64,000 nt of DNA from Prochlorococcus sp. AG-347-I04. Its GTDB lineage: Bacteria > Cyanobacteriota > Cyanobacteriia > PCC-6307 > Cyanobiaceae. Positions within the stretch are counted from its first letter, which is position 1, and each line of letters starts with the position of its first letter. The stretch lies in the NCBI GenBank assembly GCA_003281625.1, contig QCBL01000005.1, forward strand, positions 1-64,000. The letters run 5' to 3'. Below the pieces are notes generated by a model. The model searched no databases and was not told where the DNA came from. It was given only the letters and a program-made list of their open reading frames with translations. This document shows positions 36,648 to 46,194 of this stretch, one piece after another. The position numbers and the translations under genes are program-made.

Positions 36648-37100
36648 CTAAATGCAATTAGGACAAATAGCTCTTACATTTAAAGAGGATTCAATTAGTT
36701 TAAAACCATTAACTTTTGCCGCAACTTTGCCTGCTTCTAAAACTTCTTCATTTTCGAATTCTTCTGTTCTTCCACACCTAATACAAATCAAATGATGATG
36801 GTCCGGTGTGTCGTTACTAAGTAATTCATATCTGTGTCCACCCTCACTGAGTTCTAATTCATGAAGCAAACCCATTTGTACTAAAAGTCTTAAAGTTCTA
36901 TAAATTGTTGCTAGTGAAACTTTAGAGCTTGTTTTAACTAATTTTTCATGAACCTCTTCAGCACTAAGATGCTTTCCAGAGCCAATATTTTCAAATAAAT
37001 TAAGAACTTTTAGCCTCTGAGGAGTTAATCTCTTCCCATCTTTATGTAATCCATCACCAAGAGGAGATGTGATGACTTTGTATTGAGAGGATAATGACAA
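36648..37100 (-). CDS. fur: Fur-family metal-dependent regulator
   Basis: A 150-aa DNA-binding repressor. The winged helix is LTPQRLKVLNLFE to VSLATIYRTLRLLVQMGL (about residues 25-75). Metal-site residues are seen in GHRYELL, DHHHLICIRCGRTEEF and the C-terminal CPNC, so one CxxC pair and the CIRC pair can form the structural zinc site. The subtype (Fur, Zur or PerR) is not decided by these motifs. It ends 6 nt from the convergent arsS stop and has a palindrome 12 nt before its start. Confidence 0.9.
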   Translation of the reverse strand: MSLSSQYKVITSPLGDGLHKDGKRLTPQRLKVLNLFENIGSGKHLSAEEVHEKLVKTSSKVSLATIYRTLRLLVQMGLLHELELSEGGHRYELLSNDTPDHHHLICIRCGRTEEFENEEVLEAGKVAAKVNGFKLIESSLNVRAICPNCI

Positions 37101-37112
37101 AATTAACCCGTG

Positions 37113-37130
37113 GTTATTCTCAATAATAAC
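37113..37130. promoter_or_regulatory. 18-bp Fur-type palindrome upstream of the fur gene
   Basis: GTTATTCTCAATAATAAC has seven of nine base pairs complementary about its centre. It lies 12 nt upstream of the fur start codon and about 86 nt before the isochorismatase gene. The size, AT-richness and TTATT...AATAA arms suit a Fur, PerR or Zur box, so autoregulation of fur is likely. Confidence 0.55.
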
Positions 37131-37216
37131 TCTAGATGAGAGTAAAACAACTTAATGATTTAAAATGTTTACTAAAGTTCTTCAAAATATTATGTTAAAT
37201 GTATCTTTATATATAA

Positions 37217-37786
37217 ATGATGAATGTTCAAGAAATCTCTTCTGATAAATTAACAGCGAAAGTAAACGCCTTGATAATTATTGATATTCAGGAAAAAATA
37301 ATAAGACCAATTTTTAATAAGGATTCAATAATTAAAAACATTAAAAAGCTAATAAATGCTTACCAAATTTTAGATGAAAACATATTTATATCTGAACAGA
37401 ACCCACTCAAACTGGGAGAAACGATCCCTGAATTATTACCCAAAGCTCGATTTAAAAAGATTGAAAAGATGGAATTTAGCTTAGCTAATATACAAGATTT
37501 TTTAAATGAACTTAAAAATAAGAAAATTAGTAATTTGATAATTTGTGGGATCGAAACGCATATTTGTATTCAACAAACTGTCTTAGATTGTTTACAAAAA
37601 GGATTTGAAGTTATTCTCATATCAGATGCCATGGGAAGTCGAAATAGAGTAGATCATGAAATAGCATTACAAAGAATGAGTCAGAGTGGGGCAATCTTAA
37701 CAACAACTGAATCAATAATTTTTGAATTATGCAAAACTGCGGATAGAAAAGAATTTAAAGAAATTAGAAATATAATAATTAGATAA
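37217..37786 (+). CDS. Isochorismatase-family hydrolase
   Basis: A 189-aa cysteine-hydrolase fold. The catalytic Asp is in ALIIIDIQEKIIRP, the Lys in KMEFSL, and the Cys in ICGIETHICIQQTVLDCLQKGFEVILISDAMGS (the ETHxC motif). Family members hydrolyse amides such as nicotinamide or oxamate, or isochorismate; the substrate here is unknown. It is divergent from fur across a gap of about 115 nt that contains the palindrome. Confidence 0.85.
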   Translation: MMNVQEISSDKLTAKVNALIIIDIQEKIIRPIFNKDSIIKNIKKLINAYQILDENIFISEQNPLKLGETIPELLPKARFKKIEKMEFSLANIQDFLNELKNKKISNLIICGIETHICIQQTVLDCLQKGFEVILISDAMGSRNRVDHEIALQRMSQSGAILTTTESIIFELCKTADRKEFKEIRNIIIR

Positions 37787-37864
37787 AGAAAAATAAAGAC
37801 TGGTTTGTTGTTTAGAGATAATTTAAAATTTTATTAGAGATAATTTTTTAGGGTTTATTTGAAT

Positions 37865-38896
37865 ATGAAATTAGTTACTGAAAACTTCCTTCTGGCAATA
37901 TCTATTTTTTTTATTGGCATTTTATTGTCGATAATAATTTCAAAAGTTGCAAAAATATTTTTTAAAAAGATTTCCAAAAGAACAAAAACAAATTTCGATG
38001 ATTTTATTTTTGAGGTGATCTCTGGAGTTATAAAACCTATAGGTTTCCTCCTATCATTTTATTTTTCAATTGACTATTTTTTTGCTGATGAAATAACTTT
38101 CATCTCTGTCTTATTGAATATTTTGAAATTATTTATATTAATAATTATCGTAAAAGCTCTCAATAAAGTTTTAATAAGATCTTTAACAGAATCGACCTCG
38201 AAAATTGATGATTCCTCAATTAGTTCGATGGTATCTTCACTAACTCCATTGATAAAAGCATTAACATGGACTATTGGCTCAATTTTTTTCTTACAAAATA
38301 TAGGTGTTCAAATGACTGCTATTTGGGCTTTACTAAGTGCAGGAGGTATTGGAGCAGGATTAGCTTTGAAAGATCCAGTTCAGGAGTTCTTCGAATATAT
38401 AACAATTTTGCTTGATAAACCTTTTCAAAAAGGTGAGTTTATAAAATCTGATGGAGTCCTCGGAATGGTTGAGAGAGTGGGAGTACGATCATCAAGGATA
38501 AGAAGTATTAATGGAGAAGTAATAGTAATGAGCAATAGCGCCCTAACAAATGGAATAATTTCAAATTACGCACAAATGGAAAAAAGGAGGTTAGTGCATA
38601 AATTAGGAGTTGTTTATGAAACCTCTCCAAAAGTTATGAAATTGATTCCAATAATAATAAAAAAAATAGTTGAAGAGACAAAAGATGCTTCTTTTGATAG
38701 ATGTCATTTCACAGATTTCGGCGACTTCAGTCTTAATTTCGAACTTGTTTATTACATACCAACAAATAATTATCTCGCCGCAATGGAAGCTCAACAATCT
38801 ATAAATTTAAGAATTATTGAGGAATTTGCTGTTAATAATATAGAGTTTGCATTCCCAACACAAACCTTAAATATTGAAAGTAACAAAGCCAAATGA
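37865..38896 (+). CDS. MscS-family mechanosensitive channel
   Basis: A 343-aa channel protein from the ATG at 37865 (TTG at 37859 adds two residues). It has about four N-terminal spans and the pore helix IWALLSAGGIGAGLALKDPVQEFFEYITILLDKPF (about residues 155-190). The MscS beta domain follows with GMVERVGVRSSRIRSINGEVIVMSNSAL. Such channels open under membrane tension and protect from osmotic downshift. The last 30 nt overlap the convergent SDR gene. Confidence 0.92.
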   Translation: MKLVTENFLLAISIFFIGILLSIIISKVAKIFFKKISKRTKTNFDDFIFEVISGVIKPIGFLLSFYFSIDYFFADEITFISVLLNILKLFILIIIVKALNKVLIRSLTESTSKIDDSSISSMVSSLTPLIKALTWTIGSIFFLQNIGVQMTAIWALLSAGGIGAGLALKDPVQEFFEYITILLDKPFQKGEFIKSDGVLGMVERVGVRSSRIRSINGEVIVMSNSALTNGIISNYAQMEKRRLVHKLGVVYETSPKVMKLIPIIIKKIVEETKDASFDRCHFTDFGDFSLNFELVYYIPTNNYLAAMEAQQSINLRIIEEFAVNNIEFAFPTQTLNIESNKAK

Positions 38897-39868
38897 TTTA
38901 CAAATCTCTTCACTTAAAATCCAGAGTTTTGAAGCCAATTCAGAATTATTTGCCTCATCACTAACCTTACTTTCAACTAATTTATGTTTCTTAAAAGATA
39001 TAAGTTTATTACTTAAATGAACGTAACCAATATTATTTAAATTTGAATCAAAAATAATTTCAGAAAGTATCCTACCAGCATTTTCTAAACTTTCAGAAAT
39101 TCCTAAAATATTTTTTGCAGCTTTAGAAAAAATTAAATATCCAAAGAGATTAAAACGCATACTGTATCTAAAAAAACCAAGATCATCATTTGGTATTACT
39201 AGACCAGGAGCCCAGGTAATTACAGAAATTTTACTAGAAGAAATTTTTAATTTTTTTTCAAGTTCTTTGGCAAACAAAATATTACATAACTTACTATTTT
39301 TATAAGCTTCATCAGCATTAAAATTTAAAAATTGCCCAGATACTTTTTTTCTTAAATTAACTAGGTTATTAAGTCCCGCTTTCTTTCCTATATTGCCACC
39401 TGAACTTTTGGGGTCGTGTACATCTGATGATGTAATAATGATTCTAGATTCTTCTTTATCTCTAATAAAATCTTTTAGGACATTTACTAAGTAAAAATGC
39501 GCAAGATGATTTACTGCAAAAGTTAGTTCTATTCCTTGTTTTGATACTTTAGGGTAAAAAGAGCCTGTATATTGCAATCCTGCATTTAAAACAAGAACAT
39601 CTAAAAAGACCTTTTTACTAATATAGTAATCTTTAATTTTTTTAATATTCTCTAGATCTGAAAGATCACAATTTTCAATAATATTTAAAAATTTACTAAG
39701 GTAATTTTTATCAAAATGTTTCTCGATTTTTCTGAGAAATTCATTCTTCCTAAATTCGTTTTTTATTACAACATATAAAATATTTTTCGTCTTCAGTAAA
39801 TTAATAATGGCAAAAAAACCTATTCCTGAATTACCTCCAGTAATTAAAATATTTTTATTTTTAATCAT
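38867..39868 (-). CDS. Short-chain dehydrogenase, protochlorophyllide-reductase-like
   Basis: A 333-aa SDR. The cofactor turn is LITGGNSGIGFFA near residue 9, then NAGLQYTGSF and the active-site YKNSK (Tyr/Lys); TSSDVHDPKSSGG precedes it. The length and the KLCNILFAKELEKKL helix resemble the POR/RDH branch of SDRs. It is not the standard light-dependent POR, which is more conserved, so the substrate is open. It overlaps mscS tail to tail by 30 nt. Confidence 0.8.
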   Translation of the reverse strand: MIKNKNILITGGNSGIGFFAIINLLKTKNILYVVIKNEFRKNEFLRKIEKHFDKNYLSKFLNIIENCDLSDLENIKKIKDYYISKKVFLDVLVLNAGLQYTGSFYPKVSKQGIELTFAVNHLAHFYLVNVLKDFIRDKEESRIIITSSDVHDPKSSGGNIGKKAGLNNLVNLRKKVSGQFLNFNADEAYKNSKLCNILFAKELEKKLKISSSKISVITWAPGLVIPNDDLGFFRYSMRFNLFGYLIFSKAAKNILGISESLENAGRILSEIIFDSNLNNIGYVHLSNKLISFKKHKLVESKVSDEANNSELASKLWILSEEICKSFGFVTFNI

Positions 39869-40092
39869 TTAAATTCTTATATTTTTTTTATGATAAAAAA
39901 ATAAATTAAGTTTTTTTTATTTTGTAATCTTATAAATTATTGTTAAAACACTGAAAACTTAGTCACTAGTATTTGAGTAATTTGATTATTATTAATCTAC
40001 TCTTATTATAAGTATTGGATGAAAAATATATTACAAGGCTCAGAAGTAATAATTAGTTACATAAATTTCTTTAATCATAAGATTTATATTTA

Positions 40093-41376
40093 ATGTCAAA
40101 AGAAAGCACGACAGATGTTCTTGTTTTGGGTGCAGGGCCTGCAGGCATGGCAATTGCATCAGCTTTGGGAAAGGAAAAATTAGACGTTGAAGTACTTTCT
40201 CCAAATGGACCAGATGAACCTTGGCCAAACACTTATGGTATTTGGGGGGAAGAAGTTGATCAACTTGGGCTTCAAGATTTACTTGAATATAGATGGAAGA
40301 ATACTGTAAGTTTTTTTGGGCATGGCGCTTTAGAAGAACAGGATGACGAGAACAAAGCCACAGAGCATTCTCTAGATTATGGACTATTTGATAAAAAGAA
40401 ACTCCACAATTTTTGGTTTAATGAATGTAATAAGTCTTTTATTAAATGGCATCAAGGCTTTGCAAACAAAATACATTATGAAAAATATAAAAGTATTGTA
40501 ACTACAAAAGATGGCAAGACTTACTCTGCAAGATTAGTTATAGATGCAACAGGATATGACCCTGTTTTTCTTAAATTAAAATCATGTGGTCCTTTAGCAG
40601 TACAAACTTGTTATGGAATAGTAGGTAATTTTAGTAAACCTCCACTAAAAAAAGGGCAGTTTGTATTAATGGACTATAGGAATGACCATCTTAATGAAGA
40701 CCAAAGAAAAGAACCTCCCACTTTTCTTTATGCCATGGATATGGGAAATGGGAAATATTTTCTTGAAGAAACATCTCTTGGTTTAGTAAATCCTCTAACA
40801 ATGGAAAATTTAAAAGAGAGATTGGAGAAGAGGCTATCTTATCGAAATATATCTATTACAAGCATGCAACACGAAGAGCTTGGTTTGTTTCTACCAATGA
40901 ATATGCCGATACCAGATTTCAAACAACAAATACTTGGATATGGAGGCGCTGCTTCAATGGTCCATCCTGCATCCGGATACTTAATTGGCAATATTTTAAG
41001 AAGAGCTCCACTTGTTGCTAAGGCAGTATCAAAAGCTATTAAAAACAAAAATCTTAGTACCTATCATATTGCAAGAAAAGGTTGGGAAACTTTATGGTCA
41101 AAAGAATTAATTAGAAAGAAATCACTTTATCAATTTGGATTAGAGAAACTCATGAGGTTTGACGAAAAACTATTAAGAGAATTTTTTGGCAGTTTTTTCC
41201 AGCTACCTAAAAATCAATGGTATGGTTTTCTAACTGATACTCTCTCCTTAAGAGAAATTGTATATGCGATGTGCATAATGTTTATAAAGGCTCCATGGAG
41301 TGTAAAGAAAGGTCTTATGATTATGCATGGCAGAGAATTTAAAATGTTACTTAGGATAATATTTCCAAATATATAA
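40093..41376 (+). CDS. crtL: Lycopene cyclase (CrtL family), probably the epsilon or bifunctional form
   Basis: Cyclises lycopene ends to carotene rings. It is 427 aa. The FAD fold is VLVLGAGPAGMAIASAL (about residues 10-26), followed by the conserved WPNTYGIWGEEVD and LPMNMPIPDFKQQILGYGGAASMVHPASGYLIGNIL. High-light Prochlorococcus have two CrtL genes, one beta and one epsilon/beta type. The neighbourhood (fur, mscS, SDR and pcbA nearby) matches what I recall for the epsilon copy, so I lean to that; the sequence alone does not prove it. It is followed 7 nt later by an SDR gene. Confidence 0.85.
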   Translation: MSKESTTDVLVLGAGPAGMAIASALGKEKLDVEVLSPNGPDEPWPNTYGIWGEEVDQLGLQDLLEYRWKNTVSFFGHGALEEQDDENKATEHSLDYGLFDKKKLHNFWFNECNKSFIKWHQGFANKIHYEKYKSIVTTKDGKTYSARLVIDATGYDPVFLKLKSCGPLAVQTCYGIVGNFSKPPLKKGQFVLMDYRNDHLNEDQRKEPPTFLYAMDMGNGKYFLEETSLGLVNPLTMENLKERLEKRLSYRNISITSMQHEELGLFLPMNMPIPDFKQQILGYGGAASMVHPASGYLIGNILRRAPLVAKAVSKAIKNKNLSTYHIARKGWETLWSKELIRKKSLYQFGLEKLMRFDEKLLREFFGSFFQLPKNQWYGFLTDTLSLREIVYAMCIMFIKAPWSVKKGLMIMHGREFKMLLRIIFPNI

Positions 41377-41383
41377 TTTAAAA

Positions 41384-42091
41384 ATGAGAACCATTTTAAT
41401 AAGTGGAGCCAATAGAGGTATTGGCCTAAACATTGCACATAAAGAATTAAAAGAGGGCAATAGGATTAGTGTTGGAATAAGAGATTTAGAATCATTAAAA
41501 GGAAGCGTTATTGATCCAAACAAATGGCCAAAAGGGAGGATAATAATCAACCACTATGAAGCATTAAAAAAAATTACAGCCGAAAATTGGATAAAAAACA
41601 CCGTAGATAAATTTGGAGGATTTGATTCAGTAATTAATTGTTCTGGAGTATTATCGAAAGTTCCTTTCTTGTTTAAAGATGGTGATGAAGAAGATATTTT
41701 AAATACACTAAATATTAACTTTTTGGCAATTTGGAATTTATGTAGGCTTTCTTGGGATCATTTATGTAACTCGAGAAGAGGAAGAATTATTGTTCTAGTT
41801 TCAATGAGTGGGAAAAGATCCAAAGGGGATTTAGCCGCTTATTCTTCTTCAAAGTTTGCTTTGATGGGATTATGCCAAACAATGAAAAACAAAGGTTGGG
41901 ATAAAAATATAAGGATTTCTGCAATTTGCCCAAGTTGGGTTAATACAGAAATGGCCCAAAATATTTCTTCCCTAGACAAATCAAGCATGACTCAGCCTGA
42001 AGATATTGCTGAAATATGCTCAACTTTATTAAAGTTACCTACTCAATCAGTTCCATTTGAAATTGCATTAAATTGTAATTATGAAATTTAA
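41384..42091 (+). CDS. Short-chain dehydrogenase/reductase
   Basis: A 235-aa classical SDR. The cofactor turn is ILISGANRGIGLNIA near residue 4, then INCSGVL, VLVSMSGKRSKGDLAAYSSSKFALMGL with active-site Ser, Tyr and Lys, and ICPSWVNTEM. The substrate is unknown. It starts 7 nt after crtL, so they are probably co-transcribed, and overlaps the convergent GIY-YIG gene by 4 nt. Confidence 0.85.
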   Translation: MRTILISGANRGIGLNIAHKELKEGNRISVGIRDLESLKGSVIDPNKWPKGRIIINHYEALKKITAENWIKNTVDKFGGFDSVINCSGVLSKVPFLFKDGDEEDILNTLNINFLAIWNLCRLSWDHLCNSRRGRIIVLVSMSGKRSKGDLAAYSSSKFALMGLCQTMKNKGWDKNIRISAICPSWVNTEMAQNISSLDKSSMTQPEDIAEICSTLLKLPTQSVPFEIALNCNYEI

Positions 42092-42630
42092 CCTAAAATG
42101 AAAATTAAGTAAGCCATTGAAAGCATTGCAATTGCAATAAATAAACCTTTTATTCGATTAGTTAACAATGAAAAAAGAGATAAATCTTCAGAAAAGTATC
42201 CGCCAAAACTACCTGTAACAAATAATATAACCATTGGTATAGATGCCATTCCGAAAGAATAAGATATAGATCTTACAAATCCAAAATTTAAATAATTAAA
42301 AATAAAAGAACCTAATGAAAACAATAAAAAAGATGCAAATAAAGTAATGGAAACTTCAGCATCCAAAGTATGAGGTAAGCTACCCTTTAATTCAAATTGC
42401 TTTTTACATTCTCTTATTTGTCCTTTAGAAAGCTTTAAGTAACCAGTTTCAGGGATTCTTTGCGACTTATATTTTCTTAGTAATCTTGCTTCAAGAGTTT
42501 CTGGCTCCTTAGTCATAATTGATGTTAATAATTCATCTGGCTTTAATTTTTTAATTTTCTTTTCGAGATTATCTGTTTTCCCAATCCTATAAAGGTCTCC
42601 CACTCTAATAAGGTAAACATATCCCGACAT
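42088..42630 (-). CDS. Membrane-anchored GIY-YIG/T5orf172-domain protein
   Basis: A 180-aa protein. The N-terminal domain starts GYVYLIRVGDLYRIGKTDN (residues 3-21), a GIY-YIG/T5orf172 core. A later ETLEARLLRKYKSQRIPETGYLKLS segment has the LExxLLRKY and GYL parts expected at the end of that domain. The C-terminal half has three or four membrane spans (TLFASFLLFSLGSFIFNYL; SIPMVILFVTGSFGGYF; GLFIAIAMLSMAYLIFIL). Fusion of this domain to a membrane anchor is unusual, and the function is unknown. Confidence 0.78.
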   Translation of the reverse strand: MSGYVYLIRVGDLYRIGKTDNLEKKIKKLKPDELLTSIMTKEPETLEARLLRKYKSQRIPETGYLKLSKGQIRECKKQFELKGSLPHTLDAEVSITLFASFLLFSLGSFIFNYLNFGFVRSISYSFGMASIPMVILFVTGSFGGYFSEDLSLFSLLTNRIKGLFIAIAMLSMAYLIFILG

Positions 42631-42704
42631 TTGCGTTGTAAAATTAATACTGTTCCTATTTAAATAATACTAAAAGAATTAAGGAAATTAAAAGTTTTTA
42701 CAAT

Positions 42705-43364
42705 ATGAAAAACGATATTTTATATTCATTTCGAAGATGTCCATATGCAATTCGTGCAAGATGGGCCCTATTAATTTGCGAAATAAAAGTAGAGATAAGA
42801 GAAATTGATTTAAAAAATAAACCTCTAGATTTTTTAAATAAATCTAAGACAAACACGGTTCCAATACTCATAAAAAAAAATAGTGAAGTTATTGAAGAAA
42901 GCCTTGAAATCATCTTATGGGCACTCTCAGAGTCTAAAAAAGAAAACATTAATTTAACTTATTTTCCTGAAAACAAAAAGGAAGAAATTTTTGAAATAAT
43001 TAATGAAAACGATAACGAATTCAAATATCATCTAGATCGATTTAAATATGCCACAAGATATAAAGATAGTGATGAAGAATTTCATTTTACAAATGCTATT
43101 AAATTTATTAAGAGATGGAACGAACTACTTGCAGAAAACAAATATTTTTTTGGAGATATCCCCACAATCGCTGATTGGTCTGTTTGGCCTTTTGTAAGAC
43201 AATTTAAAATCGCTTGTGAAAGTCAAAAAAGGATAAATTATTTTGAACCCTCGATAAAAAACTGGTTAGATTCATTTGAGAAAAATAAAGAATTTAAAAC
43301 CTTAATGTATAAATACGAATTATGGGAACCAAATTATAGAAAGAATTATTTTCCTTTTAATTAA
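42705..43364 (+). CDS. Glutathione S-transferase-like protein
   Basis: A 219-aa protein with an N-terminal thioredoxin-like domain (ILYSFRRCPYAIRARWAL, then VPILIKKNSEVIEESLEIILW) and a helical C-terminal domain (GDIPTIADWSVWPFVRQF). The family is GST omega/stringent-starvation-like; Cys13 in RRCPYA could be the catalytic thiol. The partner substrate is unknown. Its stop overlaps the convergent 85-aa gene by 4 nt. Confidence 0.85.
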   Translation: MKNDILYSFRRCPYAIRARWALLICEIKVEIREIDLKNKPLDFLNKSKTNTVPILIKKNSEVIEESLEIILWALSESKKENINLTYFPENKKEEIFEIINENDNEFKYHLDRFKYATRYKDSDEEFHFTNAIKFIKRWNELLAENKYFFGDIPTIADWSVWPFVRQFKIACESQKRINYFEPSIKNWLDSFEKNKEFKTLMYKYELWEPNYRKNYFPFN

Positions 43365-43618
43365 CTTTCTAACAACTTCCTTTTTTCAATAATTCTTGCT
43401 AACTCCAAAAAATATCCTGCAGTCCTAAATTTTCCAATATTTTTTTCCTTAAAATCAAGATCGCTTCTAATTTCAGCAGTCTCCGCCATTAGCAAATCTA
43501 GATCATTTGATCCAAGACTATACAATTCTCCTAGTTCGATTTCCCTTCCGAGTAAATGACTCCTGAACCACTTCCCTTTATTTTCTTGAGGTGGAATATC
43601 GTAGGGAGTAAATGACAT
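43361..43618 (-). CDS. Small conserved protein, unknown function
   Basis: An 85-aa soluble protein (SFTPYDIPPQENKGKWFRSHLLGREIELG near the start, then TAEIRSDLDFKEKNIGKFRTAGYFLELARIIEKRK). It is charged and helical in the second half, with no membrane segment or catalytic motif. The family is not recognised. It lies 36 nt from the GltS-like gene on the same strand. Confidence 0.7.
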   Translation of the reverse strand: MSFTPYDIPPQENKGKWFRSHLLGREIELGELYSLGSNDLDLLMAETAEIRSDLDFKEKNIGKFRTAGYFLELARIIEKRKLLES

Positions 43619-43654
43619 TAAAATAAAATTTAGGCTAATACTATTCTAGGGTTC

Positions 43655-45037
43655 TTATTGAAACTTTTTCATCTCTACTCTATTAAAAATCAATGCAATA
43701 AAAAGAATTGCGAATGTAATTAGGGCACAAATTTCTGTCCAATAATCTAACCCAATTTTAGAAATCATTAATGGTGCAAGAACTGTGAATAGTCCCCCAG
43801 AAAGAATTAACTGGGCGAAAAGCTGTTTTGACGTAAAAATTGGTAAAGTCTTAGAAATATTTTTAGGATCTGCAAGCCTTAAAAGAAGTAACCCAGAAGC
43901 TACTACACCTGTAGAATTACCAAACTCTATCAAGCTTTTTTCAAACCAATAATCATCAAAAATAAAGTAAGCAAAATAAGCAATACAGATTAAATTCCAA
44001 AATAAACCGAAAATAGTAAACACTAAAATAAGTATCCAATTATCAAAAACAACTGCGATATCTAAACTCGCCATAGCTGTAAAAATCAATAGGTCTGTAG
44101 ATAAAATACCAATTTCCCTTTGGAGAATATTTGAAATAAATTCTGTATTTTTGGTTTTCTCCAAAATATATCTTATAAGGAGCGAACCTATAAGAATAAA
44201 AGGGAATACTGGTAGTGAAAAAATAATTTCCTTAGAAAAATCACCAAAAGAACTTGAAATACTCCTTAAAAATTTTAGTAGCAAAACTCCAAAAGAGATT
44301 GCCAAACCAGAGAAACCAAGATTTACTACAAAAATTCTTAAATCTGCAAAAATTCCTATCTTATTTTTTTCCTTTAGGTTATCTTTTTGTTCAAGAATTT
44401 CCTCCGTATCTGAAAGACCTAGAGTTCTACCAAGAAAAATAAATATGCTTCCCAATATTGAAGACGATAAAAGACCCATTGTTGCCATAGCCAAGCCAAG
44501 ATCTAAACCATTTTGAAAACCAAGTTTATTAAAACTTTCTCCGATTATTGTTGCAGCTCCATGACCACCCTCAAAACCGACCTCTATTAAACATCCCATT
44601 AGAGGATTTACATCCATAGATGGCGGCAAAAAATATTTAACAACTAGACCGCCAATGAAAAATTGTCCGAAACCTAGAGAAAGAGCTAGTAGAAATTGAT
44701 TAAAGATTGGTTTAACTAAACCATTTATATTGGGGATAGGTCTTCCCATCATTAAAGTTGCGAAGACTAAAGATAAAAGAGGCGTAGGAAATTTACTCCA
44801 AACATTGATTGTTTCTTTTGGCAAAAAGTGTATAGCTCCAAATGGACCTATAGATATACCTAAAATTCCTGATATAACTGCTATCGGCAATCCAAATCTC
44901 TCAAGTTGAACAGCTAGTTTAAATTTCCTCCCAAAAATCAATAAAAAAAATATAACTAATAATCCCAAAAAACTTATTGATAGTGAATATGAAAAAATAT
45001 CTTTATTCTGAAGAGAAAAAAAATCCAATGATTTCAA
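43655..45037 (-). CDS. GltS-like sodium/glutamate symporter family protein
   Basis: A 460-aa protein with about 12 membrane segments. The middle GCLIEVGFEGGHGAATIIGESFNKLGF and the late GLLLLRLADP are repeat-core motifs of the GltS/ESS group, in which two inverted repeats form the carrier. It would take up glutamate or a related acid with sodium. The substrate is a family inference. A hydrophilic linker (LSDTEEILEQKDNLKEKNK) lies mid-protein. Confidence 0.82.
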   Translation of the reverse strand: MKSLDFFSLQNKDIFSYSLSISFLGLLVIFFLLIFGRKFKLAVQLERFGLPIAVISGILGISIGPFGAIHFLPKETINVWSKFPTPLLSLVFATLMMGRPIPNINGLVKPIFNQFLLALSLGFGQFFIGGLVVKYFLPPSMDVNPLMGCLIEVGFEGGHGAATIIGESFNKLGFQNGLDLGLAMATMGLLSSSILGSIFIFLGRTLGLSDTEEILEQKDNLKEKNKIGIFADLRIFVVNLGFSGLAISFGVLLLKFLRSISSSFGDFSKEIIFSLPVFPFILIGSLLIRYILEKTKNTEFISNILQREIGILSTDLLIFTAMASLDIAVVFDNWILILVFTIFGLFWNLICIAYFAYFIFDDYWFEKSLIEFGNSTGVVASGLLLLRLADPKNISKTLPIFTSKQLFAQLILSGGLFTVLAPLMISKIGLDYWTEICALITFAILFIALIFNRVEMKKFQ

Positions 45038-45082
45038 AACGTATAATTATCAATCTAAATTAATAAACAAAATTTTTCAAAT

Positions 45083-45110
45083 AAAAAAGGCTCCAATAAG
45101 AGGAGCCTTT
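45083..45110 (-). terminator. Rho-independent terminator of pcbA
   Basis: On the minus strand GGCTCC, a seven-base loop and GGAGCC, followed by six T residues (the plus-strand A-run at 45083-45088). It lies just downstream of the pcbA stop codon. Confidence 0.85.
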
Positions 45111-45135
45111 TAATATTAGTAGTGAAATTAGATTA

Positions 45136-46194
45136 TTAATCCTTAAGAGTAATCGTTGCACTATCAATATTACTGATAGCATTTGTAACTCTCTTGAAAT
45201 CAAATCCTAGTGCTCTTAAAGCATGCCATAGATGACCTTGAATAAAGAAGAATCCAAAATAGTAATGAACATTTGCTAACCAAGCTCTTGAAGTAAAAAC
45301 ACCATCTGGAAGGTCAACAGTATCAACCCAATAAGGAGATATACTGAATTTCAATTCAAGTGGTTCTCCAAAGAACTCAACTGGATAAACAGTTGTGTTA
45401 GATGCACTCCAGAATGCTGCAATAATAGCCATCCAGCCTATACCAGCAAGTGACCATGAAAGAACTGCTTCTGCAGATAAAAGACCTTTACCTTTGAATT
45501 TAGTAAATTCACCAACTTGTTTTGTAGCTATGTGCCATGCTCCCCCAGTAATCAAGACAAATGCTAAGAAGGCATGACCTCCCATGACATCCTCAAGACT
45601 ATCTATTAGAAGGAAGTCTGTTTGATGATTCCAAATTTTAGCTAAATTTAAATCATATTCAACAGGTCTAACTGCACCAATAGCTGGATCGTATACACCG
45701 TGAACTCTAGCCCATTCAACAAGAAGAATTACGGCAAAACCAAGAATGATTAAGTGATGACCAAGGATAAAAGTCAATTTATCTGGATTATCCCATTCAA
45801 TATTGAATTTTCTAGCCCTCGCAACTTCAGATTCTTCTAAGTTTCCAGGTAATAGTAAAGAGTGGAGTAGTCCTCCAGCAGCAAGTACCATAGAGGAAAC
45901 TAGATGAACAATTGCTATAGCCAGTACTGGCTTAGTATCTCCCATTAAAACACCATCAGCATCAAACCCTATACCAAGGGTTGCCAAATGAGGAAGAGCA
46001 ATAAGAGGTTGTTGACCCATTGGGACACTAGGGTCAAATCTTGATAGTTCGAAAAGAGTGAAAGCACCAGCCCAGAAAACAATTAATCCTGCATGAGCGA
46101 CATGAGCAGCAATAAATTTTCCTGAGCGATTAGCTACACCTGAATTACCAGCCCACCATCCATAGGTGACGTCTGGATTACCATAGGTTTGCAT
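45136..46194 (-). CDS. pcbA: Divinyl-chlorophyll a/b-binding antenna protein Pcb
   Basis: Major light-harvesting protein of Prochlorococcus, in the thylakoid membrane. It is 352 aa and related to CP43/IsiA but lacks the large lumenal loop. About six spans are visible, with conserved chlorophyll-ligating His residues in [87 protein letters not shown] and [17 protein letters not shown]. It is a strongly expressed gene in known strains, with a terminator directly after. A pair of palindromes lies about 90 nt upstream. Confidence 0.97.
   Translation of the reverse strand: MQTYGNPDVTYGWWAGNSGVANRSGKFIAAHVAHAGLIVFWAGAFTLFELSRFDPSVPMGQQPLIALPHLATLGIGFDADGVLMGDTKPVLAIAIVHLVSSMVLAAGGLLHSLLLPGNLEESEVARARKFNIEWDNPDKLTFILGHHLIILGFAVILLVEWARVHGVYDPAIGAVRPVEYDLNLAKIWNHQTDFLLIDSLEDVMGGHAFLAFVLITGGAWHIATKQVGEFTKFKGKGLLSAEAVLSWSLAGIGWMAIIAAFWSASNTTVYPVEFFGEPLELKFSISPYWVDTVDLPDGVFTSRAWLANVHYYFGFFFIQGHLWHALRALGFDFKRVTNAISNIDSATITLKD

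Noticed and set aside
44151..44516. 121-aa frame antisense to the GltS-like gene
   Set aside because: Composition is that of a reverse-strand shadow over a membrane protein; no family features.
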